From the NCBI GenBank assembly GCA_007116445.1, contig SKIM01000204.1, forward strand, positions 1 through 17,222: a stretch of DNA of 17,222 bases, given 5' to 3'. Source of the DNA: Natronohydrobacter sp. Lineage in GTDB: Bacteria > Pseudomonadota > Alphaproteobacteria > Rhodobacterales > Rhodobacteraceae. Under the pieces are notes generated by a model. It saw only the letters and a program-made list of their open reading frames with translations. It was not told the origin of the DNA and did no database searches. Shown piece by piece: positions 1-8,866 of the stretch. Both the position numbers and the translations under genes were made by a program. Within the stretch, counting starts at the first letter, position 1. Every line of letters begins with the position of its first letter.

Positions 1-36
1 AGGCGCAACCCCTCAGCCGCAGTCCTTCGGGCCTGC

Positions 37-3000
37 CTATATCTCTTCGACCAGGACGACACCGCCCAACGACTTCACTGCCCCTTTGATCTGCGGCGTG
101 ATCGCAAAACTTGCGCCTGCGTCGATCTCGTATTCCTGCCCAAGCACGCGATCCGTCACGCTGAACAGCAGCGGTCCACGCCCACGCGCCGGACTAACCT
201 TATGGCGCGACAAGACCGCAGCGACAGAAGCAATGGCTTCAGGGGTGTCCACATGCACCCGCAACCCAACAGCCCCCACATCGGCGACAACGACATCAAT
301 CGGCTGGACCCCGCGCGCAAGGAATTTCAGTGTTTCGGCCTCCATCGTCGCCTCAACCGTCAGCACGACATTTTGTCCTGCATCAAGATATTGCCGTCCT
401 GCCTCCAGAGTGTCGGAAAAGACCGTGACTTCATAAAGCCCGGTCGGATCCGAGAGTTGCACGAATGCGAAACGGTTGCCGCGCGCAGATTTTCTTTCCT
501 GACGCCCTGAAACCGCACCTGCAATCTTCGCGACGAGCGGTCCCGCTGCGGCTTTTCTCTCAATCTCGGCCAAGGTCATAACCTGTTTGCGACGCAAGGG
601 CCCGGCGTAATCGTCGAGCGGATGGCCGGAGAGGTAAAACCCGATGGCCTGGTGCTCCTGCGCCAACCGTTCAGTGGGCAGCCAATCCTCACAACCGCTC
701 AGTCGAGGTTCGGGAATATCCTCGCCCGCCTCGCCAAAGAGCGAAACCTGGTTTGACGCGCGCGCCTCATGGATCGCGGCAGAATAGCTGACCAGCACAT
801 CAAGGCTGTCAAAAACACGCCGACGGTTGCGGTCAAGCGCGTCGAATGCACCTGCCCGCGCAAGCATTTCCAGCGAACGCTTGCCCACGCGTTTCAGGTC
901 TGCCCGGCGCGCGAGATCAAAAAGCGTCGTGAATGGTGCAGCGCCGCGCGCATCGACGATCAGGCGCATCGCGTCCAGCCCCACATTCTTCAGCGCGCCC
1001 AACGCATAGACCAGCGCGCCATCCTTCACATCGAACCGCGCGCGCGAGCGGTTGACGCAGGGCGGAATGACGTCGATCTCCATGCGATCGACCTCGCGTT
1101 TGTAGACGGCAAGTTTCTCGGTGAGATGGATATCGCAATTCATCACACCAGCCATGAATTCGACCGGGTAATTCGCCTTGAGATAAGCTGTCTGGTAGCT
1201 GACCACCGCATAGGCGGCTGCGTGGGATTTGTTGAAGCCGTAATTGGCGAATTTCTCCAGCAGGTCGAAAACCTCGCCCGCCTTCTTCTTGTCCACCCCG
1301 TTTGCCACAGCCCCATCGACGAATTTGGGCCGCTCCTTGGCCATTTCCTCGGCGATTTTCTTGCCCATCGCGCGGCGCAGAAGGTCGGCCTGCCCCAGCG
1401 AGTAGCCCGCCATGACCTGCGCGATCTGCATCACCTGTTCCTGATAGACAATGATGCCCTGTGTTTCCTCCAAGATATGGTCAATCGAAGGATGGATCGA
1501 TTCAAGCGGCCTGAGGCCGTTCTTCACCTCGCAATAGGTCGGGATATTCTCCATCGGGCCGGGGCGATAAAGCGCCACCAGCGCCACGATATCCTCGATA
1601 CAGGTGGGCTTCATGCGCCGCAGCGCGTCCATCATGCCCGAGCTTTCCACCTGAAACACAGCAACCGTGCGCGCGGAGGCATAGAGCTTGTAACTCGCCT
1701 CATCATCGAGCGGAATGGCGTTGATATCGAGGTCAACTCCGCGACGGCGCAACAACTCGATGGCGTTCTGGATCACGGTCAGGGTCTTCAGCCCCAGAAA
1801 GTCGAATTTCACCAGCCCCGCCTGCTCGACCCATTTCATGTTGAACTGTGTCGCAGGCATGTCCGAGCGCGGATCGCGGTAGAGCGGGACCAGCTGATCC
1901 AGCGGGCGGTCCCCGATCACCACACCTGCGGCATGGGTCGAGGCATTGCGCAGAAGCCCTTCGAGTTTTTGCGCATGCGTCAGCAGACGGTCGACCACTT
2001 CTTCCGATTTCGCCATCTCGCGCAGGCGCGGCTCATCTGCGAGCGCCTTCTCGATGCTGACAGGCTTCACGCCCTCGACCGGGATCATTTTCGACAGCTT
2101 GTCGACCTGCCCAAAGGGCAGTTGCAGCACGCGGCCCACATCGCGCACCGCAGCTTTTGAAAGGAGCGCGCCGAAGGTTATGATCTGGCCCACCTTGTCA
2201 TGGCCGTATTTTTCCTGCGTATAGCGGATCACCTCTTCGCGGCGGTCCATGCAGAAGTCGATGTCGAAATCCGGCATGGACACACGCTCGGGGTTGAGAA
2301 ACCGCTCGAACAGCAGCGCATAGCGCAGCGGGTCGAGGTCCGTGATCGTCAGCGCATAGGCCACCAGACTGCCAGCGCCTGAGCCCCGGCCCGGCCCCAC
2401 GGGAATGTCGTTATCCTTGGCCCACTTGATGAAATCGGCCACGATCAGGAAATAGCCGGGAAAACCCATGCCTTCGATGATCCCCAGTTCGAAGTCCAGT
2501 CGCGCCTCATACTCGGCGACAGGTGCGGCATGGGGGATCACGGCCAACCGCGCCGCCAGCCCTTCGCGGGCCTGACGGCGAAGCTCTTCGACCTCATCCT
2601 CGGCAAAGCGCGGCAGGATCGGCGCACGGCGCTCGGCCTTATAGGCACAGCGGCGCGCGATCTCGACCGTGTTTTCCAGCGCCTCGGGCAGATCGGCGAA
2701 CAGTGCTGCCATTTCCTCGGGCGTTTTCAGGTAATGCTGCGGGGTCAGCCTGCGGCGGGGCGCGGCCTGATCGACATATGTGCCGTCCTTGATGCATAAC
2801 AGCGCATCATGGGCCTGATGCATGTCGGGGCTTGGGAAATAGGCGTCATTTGTCGCCACCAGCGGCAATTCCAGCGCATGGGCCAGTTCGACAAAAGGGC
2901 GTTCCGTGACGCGCTCGGCCTCGATCATCTGCCCGTCTTCGCCCGCATGGCGCTGCAATTCGACATAGAGCCGGCCCGGATAGGCCCGCGACAGCCGCTC

Positions 3001-3480
3001 CATCAGCGCGCGCGCCTTGGGCATCTGGTTGGTCTGGATCAGCTTGCCGAGCGCGCCTTCCGCCCCACCGGTGAGACAGATCAGACCGTCGGAATGAGCC
3101 TCCAACTCTTCTAACGTGACCTGCGGGACAGGGCGATCTTTCGGCAGATAAAGGCAGGAATTCAGTGCCATCAGATTCATGTAGCCCGCTTCCGATTGTG
3201 CCAGCAGCACGACGGGCGCAGGCATGCGCAGCTTCTCGCCCGCGACGGGCGGGTCATAGGCGACCGAGATCTGGCAGCCCAGAATCGGCTGGACGCCTGC
3301 CCCAGCCGCCAGAACCGAGAATTCCAGCGCGGCGAACAGATTGTCCGTATCCGTGACTGCAATCGCCGGGTAGCCCTTGGCCGCGCAATCCTTGACAAGT
3401 TTCTTGAGCGGGAGCGCCCCTTCGAGAAGGGAATATTCGGTATGCGTGCGCAGGTGAATGAAACGGGGGGTCTGGGTCAT
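37..3480 (-). CDS. dnaE: DNA polymerase III subunit alpha (replicative, DnaE1 type)
   Basis: This is the catalytic subunit of the replicative DNA polymerase, acting in the cytoplasmic holoenzyme. The 1147-residue length is normal for the proteobacterial DnaE family. An N-terminal PHP domain begins at HLRTHTEYSLLEG (residues 9-21). The usual second His of the HLH motif is Arg11, as in E. coli, so PHP nuclease activity is unlikely. The polymerase core has GPGRGSGAGS (362-371), PDFDIDF (403-409, with D404 and D406) and KFDFLGLKTL (558-567, with D560), which match the three catalytic aspartates of the family. A helix-hairpin-helix segment lies near 861-880. QVSLF at 911-915 is a canonical beta-clamp-binding motif. 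An OB-fold follows near 983-1062. The ATG at 3480 fits the family N-terminus, though no strong ribosome binding site is visible. The gene is divergent from the transporter operon, with 172 bp between the two start codons. No convincing terminator was seen in the 36 bases after the stop. Confidence 0.98.
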   Translation of the reverse strand: MTQTPRFIHLRTHTEYSLLEGALPLKKLVKDCAAKGYPAIAVTDTDNLFAALEFSVLAAGAGVQPILGCQISVAYDPPVAGEKLRMPAPVVLLAQSEAGYMNLMALNSCLYLPKDRPVPQVTLEELEAHSDGLICLTGGAEGALGKLIQTNQMPKARALMERLSRAYPGRLYVELQRHAGEDGQMIEAERVTERPFVELAHALELPLVATNDAYFPSPDMHQAHDALLCIKDGTYVDQAAPRRRLTPQHYLKTPEEMAALFADLPEALENTVEIARRCAYKAERRAPILPRFAEDEVEELRRQAREGLAARLAVIPHAAPVAEYEARLDFELGIIEGMGFPGYFLIVADFIKWAKDNDIPVGPGRGSGAGSLVAYALTITDLDPLRYALLFERFLNPERVSMPDFDIDFCMDRREEVIRYTQEKYGHDKVGQIITFGALLSKAAVRDVGRVLQLPFGQVDKLSKMIPVEGVKPVSIEKALADEPRLREMAKSEEVVDRLLTHAQKLEGLLRNASTHAAGVVIGDRPLDQLVPLYRDPRSDMPATQFNMKWVEQAGLVKFDFLGLKTLTVIQNAIELLRRRGVDLDINAIPLDDEASYKLYASARTVAVFQVESSGMMDALRRMKPTCIEDIVALVALYRPGPMENIPTYCEVKNGLRPLESIHPSIDHILEETQGIIVYQEQVMQIAQVMAGYSLGQADLLRRAMGKKIAEEMAKERPKFVDGAVANGVDKKKAGEVFDLLEKFANYGFNKSHAAAYAVVSYQTAYLKANYPVEFMAGVMNCDIHLTEKLAVYKREVDRMEIDVIPPCVNRSRARFDVKDGALVYALGALKNVGLDAMRLIVDARGAAPFTTLFDLARRADLKRVGKRSLEMLARAGAFDALDRNRRRVFDSLDVLVSYSAAIHEARASNQVSLFGEAGEDIPEPRLSGCEDWLPTERLAQEHQAIGFYLSGHPLDDYAGPLRRKQVMTLAEIERKAAAGPLVAKIAGAVSGRQERKSARGNRFAFVQLSDPTGLYEVTVFSDTLEAGRQYLDAGQNVVLTVEATMEAETLKFLARGVQPIDVVVADVGAVGLRVHVDTPEAIASVAAVLSRHKVSPARGRGPLLFSVTDRVLGQEYEIDAGASFAITPQIKGAVKSLGGVVLVEEI

Positions 3481-3652
3481 GGCGCCAGCATAGATCGGGC
3501 CTGCGAAATGGAAAAGAGGGCATGATCATCCAGCGGGCATTCGCGATCCGCTGGCATGATCCGGGCAGATTTCGCTTGAGTTGCAGCGGCGGCATGGCTT
3601 TTGTAAAGGCGAGAAGACGGCACTAAAAGCCGCTGACAGGGGGACCACAGCG

Positions 3653-5179
3653 ATGCGCCAGCCACTTTTGCGACTGGACGGACTGACCAAGGCCTATCCG
3701 GGCGTGCTGGCCAATGACGATATCTCCTTCGAAATCGGCATCGGGCAGATGCATGCGCTTCTGGGCGAGAATGGCGCGGGCAAATCGACACTGGTCAAGA
3801 TGATCTACGGGCTGGTCAAGCCTGACCGCGGCACGATGACCCTGCGCGGCGCGGACTATGCGCCCGCGCAGCCGTCCGAAGCACGCCGCAATGGCGTGGC
3901 GATGGTGTTTCAGCATTTCAGCCTGTTCGACGCGCTGGACGTGGCCGAGAATGTCGCGCTGGGCATGGAAAACCCGCCGCCGCTGCGCGATCTGGCGCGG
4001 CGCATCCGTGAAGTCTCGACCGCTTACGGCCTGCCGCTCGATCCCAATCGGCTGGTGGGCGATTTGTCGGCTGGCGAGCGCCAGCGCGTCGAAATCGTGC
4101 GCTGCCTGTTGCAGGAGCCCAAACTTCTGATCATGGATGAACCGACCTCGGTGCTGACCCCGCAGGAGGTCGAGGTTCTGTTTCGCACCCTGCGCCAACT
4201 CTCAGCGGAAGGCACGGCGATCCTTTACATCTCGCACAAGCTCGATGAGATCCGCGCGCTCTGCGACGAGGCCACGATCCTGCGCGGCGGGCGCAAGGTC
4301 GCAACCTGCGACCCGCGCGAGAAATCCGCACGCGAACTGGCCGAGCTGATGGTCGGGCAGGTGCTGACCCCGCCCGAGCGCCCGGCCAAGCCCAAGGGCG
4401 CGGCCCTGTTGCAGGTCAGGAACCTGTCCTTGACCTCGAACAACCCGTTCGGCACGTCGCTGAAAGACATCAGCTTCACGCTGCATGCGGGCGAAGTGCT
4501 GGGGATTGCGGGGGTCGCGGGCAACGGACAGGACGAATTGTTGCTGGTGCTGTCGGGCGAAGTGCCTACAGGCGCAGATCAGGTGCAGCTGAAAGGCGCG
4601 CCCATCGGCCATCTCGGCCCCAATGCGCGGCGCAAACGCGGGCTGGTGGCGGCCCCCGAAGAGCGCCTCGGCCATGCGGCTGCCCCTGACATGAGCCTGA
4701 CGGAGAACGCGCTTTTGTCAGCTGCGCAGCGCAAGCGGCTGGCACGCAGCGGCTTTATCGACTGGAAGGCGACCGACCGTTTCGCGCGCGAGATCATTGC
4801 GAAATTCGATGTGCGCACACCGGGGCCGGATGTCTTGGCGCGCGCGCTCTCTGGTGGCAATCTGCAGAAATTCGTCATCGGCCGCGAAATCGAGCTGGCC
4901 CCGGATGTGATCGTCGTCAACCAACCCACATGGGGCGTCGATGCGGCGGCAGCGAGCTTCATCCGCCAGGCGCTTCTCGACATGGCCAATCGCGGCGCGG
5001 GCGTGGTGGTGATCAGTCAGGATCTTGATGAATTGCTGGAACTTGCGGATAGTTTTGCCGCGCTCAATGAGGGCCGGATGACGCCCGTGCGCCCTGCAAA
5101 GGGGCTGAGTGTGGACGAAATCGGCCTGATGATGGGCGGCGCACATGACATGACGCCTGCGCAAGGGGTGAGCGCATGA
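3653..5179 (+). CDS. ABC transporter ATP-binding protein, two nucleotide-binding domains (nucleoside/BMP-type importer)
   Basis: This is the energising subunit of an inner-membrane importer, 508 residues with two fused ATPase domains as in the YufO/NupO and RbsA-like families. Domain 1 is complete: Walker A GENGAGKST (38-46), Q-loop Gln87, signature LSAGERQ (138-144), Walker B ending in DEPT (162-165) and H-loop His195. Domain 2 has a degenerate Walker A (GVAGNGQ, around 287-293, with no Lys-Ser), signature LSGGNLQK (399-406) and Walker B VVNQPT, where Gln replaces the catalytic Glu. That asymmetry is usual for this family. I chose ATG 3653 because AGGGGGA (3638-3644) sits 8 bp upstream and homology starts at once. 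The in-frame TTG at 3581 would add 24 residues unlike the family. The stop overlaps the next start by 4 bp (ATGA), which indicates translational coupling. No clear promoter was recognised in 3481-3652. The substrate is inferred from the neighbouring genes. Confidence 0.95.
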   Translation: MRQPLLRLDGLTKAYPGVLANDDISFEIGIGQMHALLGENGAGKSTLVKMIYGLVKPDRGTMTLRGADYAPAQPSEARRNGVAMVFQHFSLFDALDVAENVALGMENPPPLRDLARRIREVSTAYGLPLDPNRLVGDLSAGERQRVEIVRCLLQEPKLLIMDEPTSVLTPQEVEVLFRTLRQLSAEGTAILYISHKLDEIRALCDEATILRGGRKVATCDPREKSARELAELMVGQVLTPPERPAKPKGAALLQVRNLSLTSNNPFGTSLKDISFTLHAGEVLGIAGVAGNGQDELLLVLSGEVPTGADQVQLKGAPIGHLGPNARRKRGLVAAPEERLGHAAAPDMSLTENALLSAAQRKRLARSGFIDWKATDRFAREIIAKFDVRTPGPDVLARALSGGNLQKFVIGREIELAPDVIVVNQPTWGVDAAAASFIRQALLDMANRGAGVVVISQDLDELLELADSFAALNEGRMTPVRPAKGLSVDEIGLMMGGAHDMTPAQGVSA

Positions 5180-6261
5180 TCCGCCTGGAGAAACGCAAGG
5201 AGCCCTCGACCTTCTGGCGCATCGCCAATCCATTTCTGGCCGTCGCACTGACGATGATCGCAGGCGGGTTGATGTTTGCGGCACTGGGCAAGGATCCCAT
5301 CGCCGCGATCCGGCTGATCTTTTTCGATCCGATCTTCAGCGCCCAATTCGGCAGCTTCTCGCGCCCGCAACTCTTGATCAAATCCGCCCCGCTGATCCTG
5401 ATCGCCATCGGGCTCGCCATTGGCTTCAAGGCCAATATCTGGAATATCGGCGCAGAAGGTCAGTATATCATTGGCGCGCTTTTCGGCGCGGGCGTGGCAC
5501 TGGCCTTCTTCCCCGCGCCGGGGTGGTACATTTTCCCGCTGATGGTGCTTGCGGGCGCGTTTGGCGGATTTCTCTGGGCGATGATCCCCGCGATCCTCAA
5601 GACGCGGTTCAACACCAACGAAATCCTCGTGTCACTGTTGTTGGTTTATGTGGCCGAGCGCATCCTTGCCGCGATGGCGCTGGGGCTGATGCGCAACCCT
5701 GATGTCGCAGGCTTCCCCGGATCGCGCGACCTGCGCCGCTATGAGGCCGCGCATAATGCCGAGCTGATCGCGGGCACTGGCATTCATTGGGGCGTGGTCG
5801 CAGCGCTGATCGCCGTGATCTTCGCCTATGCGATGATGACCCGGCACATGCTGGGCTATCACATCAAGCTCGCAGGACAGGCCCCGCGTGCGGCGCGGTT
5901 CGGAGGCGTTTCGCCCGCGCGGTTGGTGGTGATCTGTCTGGGGATTTCCGGCGCGCTGGCAGGGCTTGCAGGCATGTTCGAAGTCTCTGGCCCGGCGGGA
6001 CAGGTGCGCATCGAATTTGCCAGCGGATACGGGTTCACAGCGATCATCGTGGCCTTTCTGGGCAGGCTTAACCCACTTGGAATCGTACTGGCAGGGCTTC
6101 TGCTGGGGCTGACCTATATCGGCGGCGAATTGGCGCAGATGATGCTGCAACTTCCGGGCGCATCGATCCAGGTCTTTCAGGGGATGCTGCTGTTTTTCCT
6201 GCTGGCGCTCGATTTCCAGACCAATTACCGGCTGCGACTGACCAAGGGAGCGCGCATATGA
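5176..6261 (+). CDS. ABC transporter permease (nucleoside/BMP-type, first subunit)
   Basis: This 361-residue polytopic inner-membrane protein belongs to the branched-chain amino acid/ribose-type permease superfamily (BPD_transp_2), closest in style to YufP/NupP of nucleoside importers. It begins with a charged cytoplasmic tail and a first hydrophobic segment at about 17-37. The family motif NIGAEGQ is at 90-96, just after a hydrophobic stretch (71-83). Many further hydrophobic segments follow to the C-terminus. It should pair with the next gene product as a heterodimeric channel driven by the upstream ATPase. Its ATG overlaps the ATPase stop by 4 bp, and its own stop overlaps the next start by 4 bp, so the three genes are surely co-translated. 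A purine-rich stretch (AAGGGGTGAG) just before the ATG can serve as ribosome binding site. Nothing looks truncated. Confidence 0.94.
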   Translation: MIRLEKRKEPSTFWRIANPFLAVALTMIAGGLMFAALGKDPIAAIRLIFFDPIFSAQFGSFSRPQLLIKSAPLILIAIGLAIGFKANIWNIGAEGQYIIGALFGAGVALAFFPAPGWYIFPLMVLAGAFGGFLWAMIPAILKTRFNTNEILVSLLLVYVAERILAAMALGLMRNPDVAGFPGSRDLRRYEAAHNAELIAGTGIHWGVVAALIAVIFAYAMMTRHMLGYHIKLAGQAPRAARFGGVSPARLVVICLGISGALAGLAGMFEVSGPAGQVRIEFASGYGFTAIIVAFLGRLNPLGIVLAGLLLGLTYIGGELAQMMLQLPGASIQVFQGMLLFFLLALDFQTNYRLRLTKGARI

Positions 6262-7190
6262 TCCTGGGCTCGATCAACCCCGCTGTTCTGATGGCCGCCC
6301 TGATGGTCGCTGCAACCCCGATCCTGCTGGCCGCAATCGGCGAATTGGTGGTCGAAAAAGCAGGCGTGCTCAATCTCGGGGTCGAGGGCATGATGATCAT
6401 GGGGGCCTGCCTGGGCTTCATCGTGGCGGTCAATACCGGCAGCCCGGTGCTCGGCTTTGTCGGCGCGGCCTGTGCGGGCATGGCGCTGTCGCTGCTGTTC
6501 GCGCTGCTGACACAGGCGCTGATGACCAATCAGGTGGCCTCGGGCCTTGCGCTGACGCTGTTCGGGCTGGGGCTGACGGCACTTCTGGGCCAGCGCTATG
6601 TCGGCATCACCCCGCCGCGCACCCCCAAGCTGGACCTTGGACCGCTGTCGGAAATCCCGTTTCTGGGCCGGGCGCTGTTCAGCCACGATATCGTCGTTTA
6701 TCTGACCATCGCGCTGGTCGCCGCGGTCTGGTGGTTTCTCAACTACAGCCGCGCGGGGATGATCCTGCGCGCCGTTGGCGAAAACCATGACGCGGCCCAT
6801 GCGCTGGGCTATCATGTGCGCCGGGTGCGTGTGTTTGCGATCATGTTCGGCGGGGCCTGCGCAGGTCTGGGCGGGGCCTATCTGTCGCTGATCCGCGTGC
6901 CGCAATGGACCGAAGGCATGACCGTCGGTGCAGGCTGGATCGCGCTCGCGCTGGTGGTCTTCGCAAGCTGGCGGCCCTGGCGCGCGCTGGCGGGCGCTTA
7001 TCTCTTTGGCGGTGTCGTGGTGCTGCAACTCAATCTGCAGGCCGCAGGCGTCAAGATCCCGGTCGAGTACTTGTCAATGTCACCCTACCTGATAACGATC
7101 TTCGTGCTGGTTCTGATTTCGTCGGGCAAGGCGCGCGGGTCGCTCAATGCGCCCGGTTCGCTCAACCGGCCGTTCCACGCCTCGGACTGA
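6258..7190 (+). CDS. ABC transporter permease (nucleoside/BMP-type, second subunit)
   Basis: This 310-residue polytopic membrane protein is the second permease of the importer, similar in type to YufQ/NupQ. Hydrophobic segments start at about 8-28. The motif NLGVEG at 39-44 is the counterpart of the NIGAEGQ motif in the first permease and is typical of this superfamily. The remainder is almost entirely alternating membrane segments and short glycine- or arginine-rich loops. ATG 6258 is preceded by AGGGAG at about 8 bp spacing and overlaps the preceding stop by 4 bp. A 33 bp gap with its own ribosome binding site separates it from the binding-protein gene, which fits the higher expression such proteins need. 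The length is normal for the shorter of the two permeases. Confidence 0.94.
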   Translation: MILGSINPAVLMAALMVAATPILLAAIGELVVEKAGVLNLGVEGMMIMGACLGFIVAVNTGSPVLGFVGAACAGMALSLLFALLTQALMTNQVASGLALTLFGLGLTALLGQRYVGITPPRTPKLDLGPLSEIPFLGRALFSHDIVVYLTIALVAAVWWFLNYSRAGMILRAVGENHDAAHALGYHVRRVRVFAIMFGGACAGLGGAYLSLIRVPQWTEGMTVGAGWIALALVVFASWRPWRALAGAYLFGGVVVLQLNLQAAGVKIPVEYLSMSPYLITIFVLVLISSGKARGSLNAPGSLNRPFHASD

Positions 7191-7223
7191 GGCTTTTCGC
7201 TGCCAACAGGGAGAGACCCCAAA

Positions 7224-8288
7224 ATGAAAAAACTGCTCACAGCCGCCCTTCTGAGCGCGGCGCTCGCCACCCCGGCGGTGGCTGACACCACCAAGGTCGG
7301 CTTCATCTATATCGGCCCCGTGGGCGATTTCGGCTGGACCGCAGGCCATGACCGCGCGCGCCAGGAGATGCAGGATCATTTCGGCGATGCCGTCGAAACC
7401 ACCATCGTCGAGAATGTCGATTATGGCGCGGATGCCGAGCGCGTGATGACGCAAATGGCGCTGTCAGGCACCGATATGATCTTCGCCGCTTCTTTCGGCT
7501 ACGGGCCGGATGTCAACGCTGTTGCGGGCCGTTTCCCGAATGTCGCCTTCCAGCACGCGACCGGCTACATCCAGGAGCATGACAATATCTCGCTCTATGA
7601 TGCGCGCTTCTACGAGGGCCGCGCGGTGCTGGGCCATATCGCGGGCAAGATGACCGAAACCAACACCATCGGCTATATCGCGTCCTACCCGATTCCGGCA
7701 GTGATCTCGGGCATCAACTCCGCCTTCCTGCATGCCAAAGCCGTCAATCCCGACGTGACTTTCCGCATCATCTGGACCTATAGCTGGTTCGACCCTGCGC
7801 TCGAAGCCGATGCGGCCGAAACCCTGATCGAGCAGGGCGCGGATGTGATCATGCAGCACACGGATTCCACCGCGGCTGTGCGGGTGGCGGAAGATGCGGG
7901 CGTGATGGCTTTCGGGCAGGCCAGCGACATGGTCGATTTTGGTCCCACGGCACATCTCAGCGCTATCGTGGACCGCTGGGCCCCCTACTACATCTCGCGC
8001 GTGCAGGCGTTGAAGGATGGCACATGGGAAGCGCAGAATTCCTGGCTGGGCTTTGCCGATGGCATTATTGAGATGGCCCCCTGGAATGACCGCATCCCCG
8101 CCGAACTTCAGGCCGAAGCCGACGCACTGATCGCGTCCATCGTGGCAGGTGAGTATCATCCCTTCACTGGTCCGATCAATCGGCAGGACGGAACGCCTTG
8201 GTTGGCAGAAGGCGAAGTCGCCCCGGACGCGGAGCTTGCGACAATGAATTTCTATGTCGAAGGCATCACTTCGGAACTGCCGAACTGA
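7224..8288 (+). CDS. BMP-family ABC transporter substrate-binding protein (periplasmic)
   Basis: This is the ligand-capturing subunit of the importer, 354 residues. The N-terminus is a classical Sec signal peptide: two lysines, a hydrophobic core and an AVA site predicting cleavage after residue 20. There is no lipobox cysteine, so the mature protein should be free in the periplasm, unlike the lipoprotein BMP/PnrA members of spirochaetes and Gram-positives. The early mature sequence KVGFIYIGPVGDFGWTAGHD (24-43) is the typical first strand and loop of the BMP (bmp/med) periplasmic-binding fold. Other recognisable blocks are FAASFGYGPDV (87-97), YDARFYEGRAVLG (125-137) and IIWTYSWFDP (182-191). 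BMP proteins are known to bind purine nucleosides, and relatives bind riboflavin or other ligands, so the exact ligand cannot be read from the sequence. GGGAGA lies about 9 bp before the ATG. It is the last gene of the operon, followed by a terminator. Confidence 0.94.
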   Translation: MKKLLTAALLSAALATPAVADTTKVGFIYIGPVGDFGWTAGHDRARQEMQDHFGDAVETTIVENVDYGADAERVMTQMALSGTDMIFAASFGYGPDVNAVAGRFPNVAFQHATGYIQEHDNISLYDARFYEGRAVLGHIAGKMTETNTIGYIASYPIPAVISGINSAFLHAKAVNPDVTFRIIWTYSWFDPALEADAAETLIEQGADVIMQHTDSTAAVRVAEDAGVMAFGQASDMVDFGPTAHLSAIVDRWAPYYISRVQALKDGTWEAQNSWLGFADGIIEMAPWNDRIPAELQAEADALIASIVAGEYHPFTGPINRQDGTPWLAEGEVAPDAELATMNFYVEGITSELPN

Positions 8289-8314
8289 GCGAAGGCTACA
8301 AGGGCGAAAATACC

Positions 8315-8345
8315 AAGGGCGCAGTCAGAAACCTGCGCCCTTTTT
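8315..8345 (+). terminator. Rho-independent terminator of the transporter operon
   Basis: A perfect 8-bp stem, GGGCGCAG (8317-8324) and CTGCGCCC (8333-8340), encloses an 8-nt loop and is followed directly by TTTTT (8341-8345). Two A's before the stem can extend the pairing into the T run. It begins 26 bp after the stop of the binding-protein gene, which makes it the natural end of the four-gene transcript. Confidence 0.92.
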
Positions 8346-8359
8346 CATGTCCGCATCAC

Positions 8360-8622
8360 TCAGCCCATGACCGCCAGCCCTGCCCCGCAAACTGCGGCAA
8401 GGATGACCACAGCCCAGGGCGGCGCTTTCGATGCCATGCGCGCGACGAAGCACAAAAGCGCCCACGTGAAGTCGCGCAGATCCATAATCGCGCTGGTGAA
8501 AAATGGCGAATAAAGCGCGGCGCCGAGGCCCCGCACCACGGCACATTCGCGCCCTGCATGAAAGATTGTGCCTGATCCATCATACGGAACCGGTCCCAGA
8601 ATGGCAGCATGCCTGCGCGCAG
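8360..8622 (-). pseudogene. Remnant of a ChrA-like chromate transporter (C-terminal end, frameshifted)
   Basis: No intact gene occupies 8346-8866. On the minus strand two overlapping frames together recall the end of ChrA-family chromate transporters. One frame gives LRAGMLPFWDRFRMMDQAQ... and MQGAN (about 8622-8545). The other gives AVVRGLGAALYSPFFTSAI, then a PPWAVVILAAV stretch, to a TGA at 8360-8362. Family members, as I recall them, carry a similar continuous run: LPFWDRLR, then GxNAAVVG, then ALYxPxxTSAI. Restoring one missing base near 8543 would rejoin the two halves as GANAAVV. Upstream of about 8622 I could not recover the rest of the transporter in any frame, so most of the gene appears lost. 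It lies downstream of the minus-strand radC-like gene. The identification rests on motif memory without a search. Confidence 0.6.
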
Positions 8623-8866
8623 TGTCCAGCCGCAGCCTCCAGAATACCCTGCCCACGCCCTGTCCACGACATCCGTTGCGCGCCGGGGCGACTGGCCATC
8701 TGGGCCAGAACCACACATGGCAGATGATCCCCGCCCAGCCGACCATGGCCAAGGCGCACTTCATTCTTGTGCCAGCCCGCGTGGATCGTGACACGTCGCG
8801 CCCGCCTGTTGGAACGGGCACTGCCCCAAACGTGATCAGGTCAACCGCGCGAAAAAGGCGGCGTGG

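Noticed and set aside
1..36. Possible terminator hairpin after dnaE
   Set aside because: The GCAGGCC/GGACTGC stem has a mismatch and no T run follows on the minus strand.
769..2160. A 463-codon plus-strand open frame opposite dnaE
   Set aside because: Antisense shadow of dnaE with no recognisable domain or ribosome binding site.
3581..3652. A 24-codon N-terminal extension of the ABC ATPase from TTG
   Set aside because: A strong ribosome binding site and family homology place the start at ATG 3653.
4345..5179. Missing Walker A lysine and Walker B Glu to Gln in ATPase domain 2 as a possible defect
   Set aside because: The same asymmetric degeneracy is normal in this family of fused ATPases, so it is not a sign of inactivation.
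8198..8575. A 125-codon plus-strand open frame over the transporter terminator
   Set aside because: It overlaps the binding-protein end in another frame and reads through a strong terminator, with no ribosome binding site or domain.
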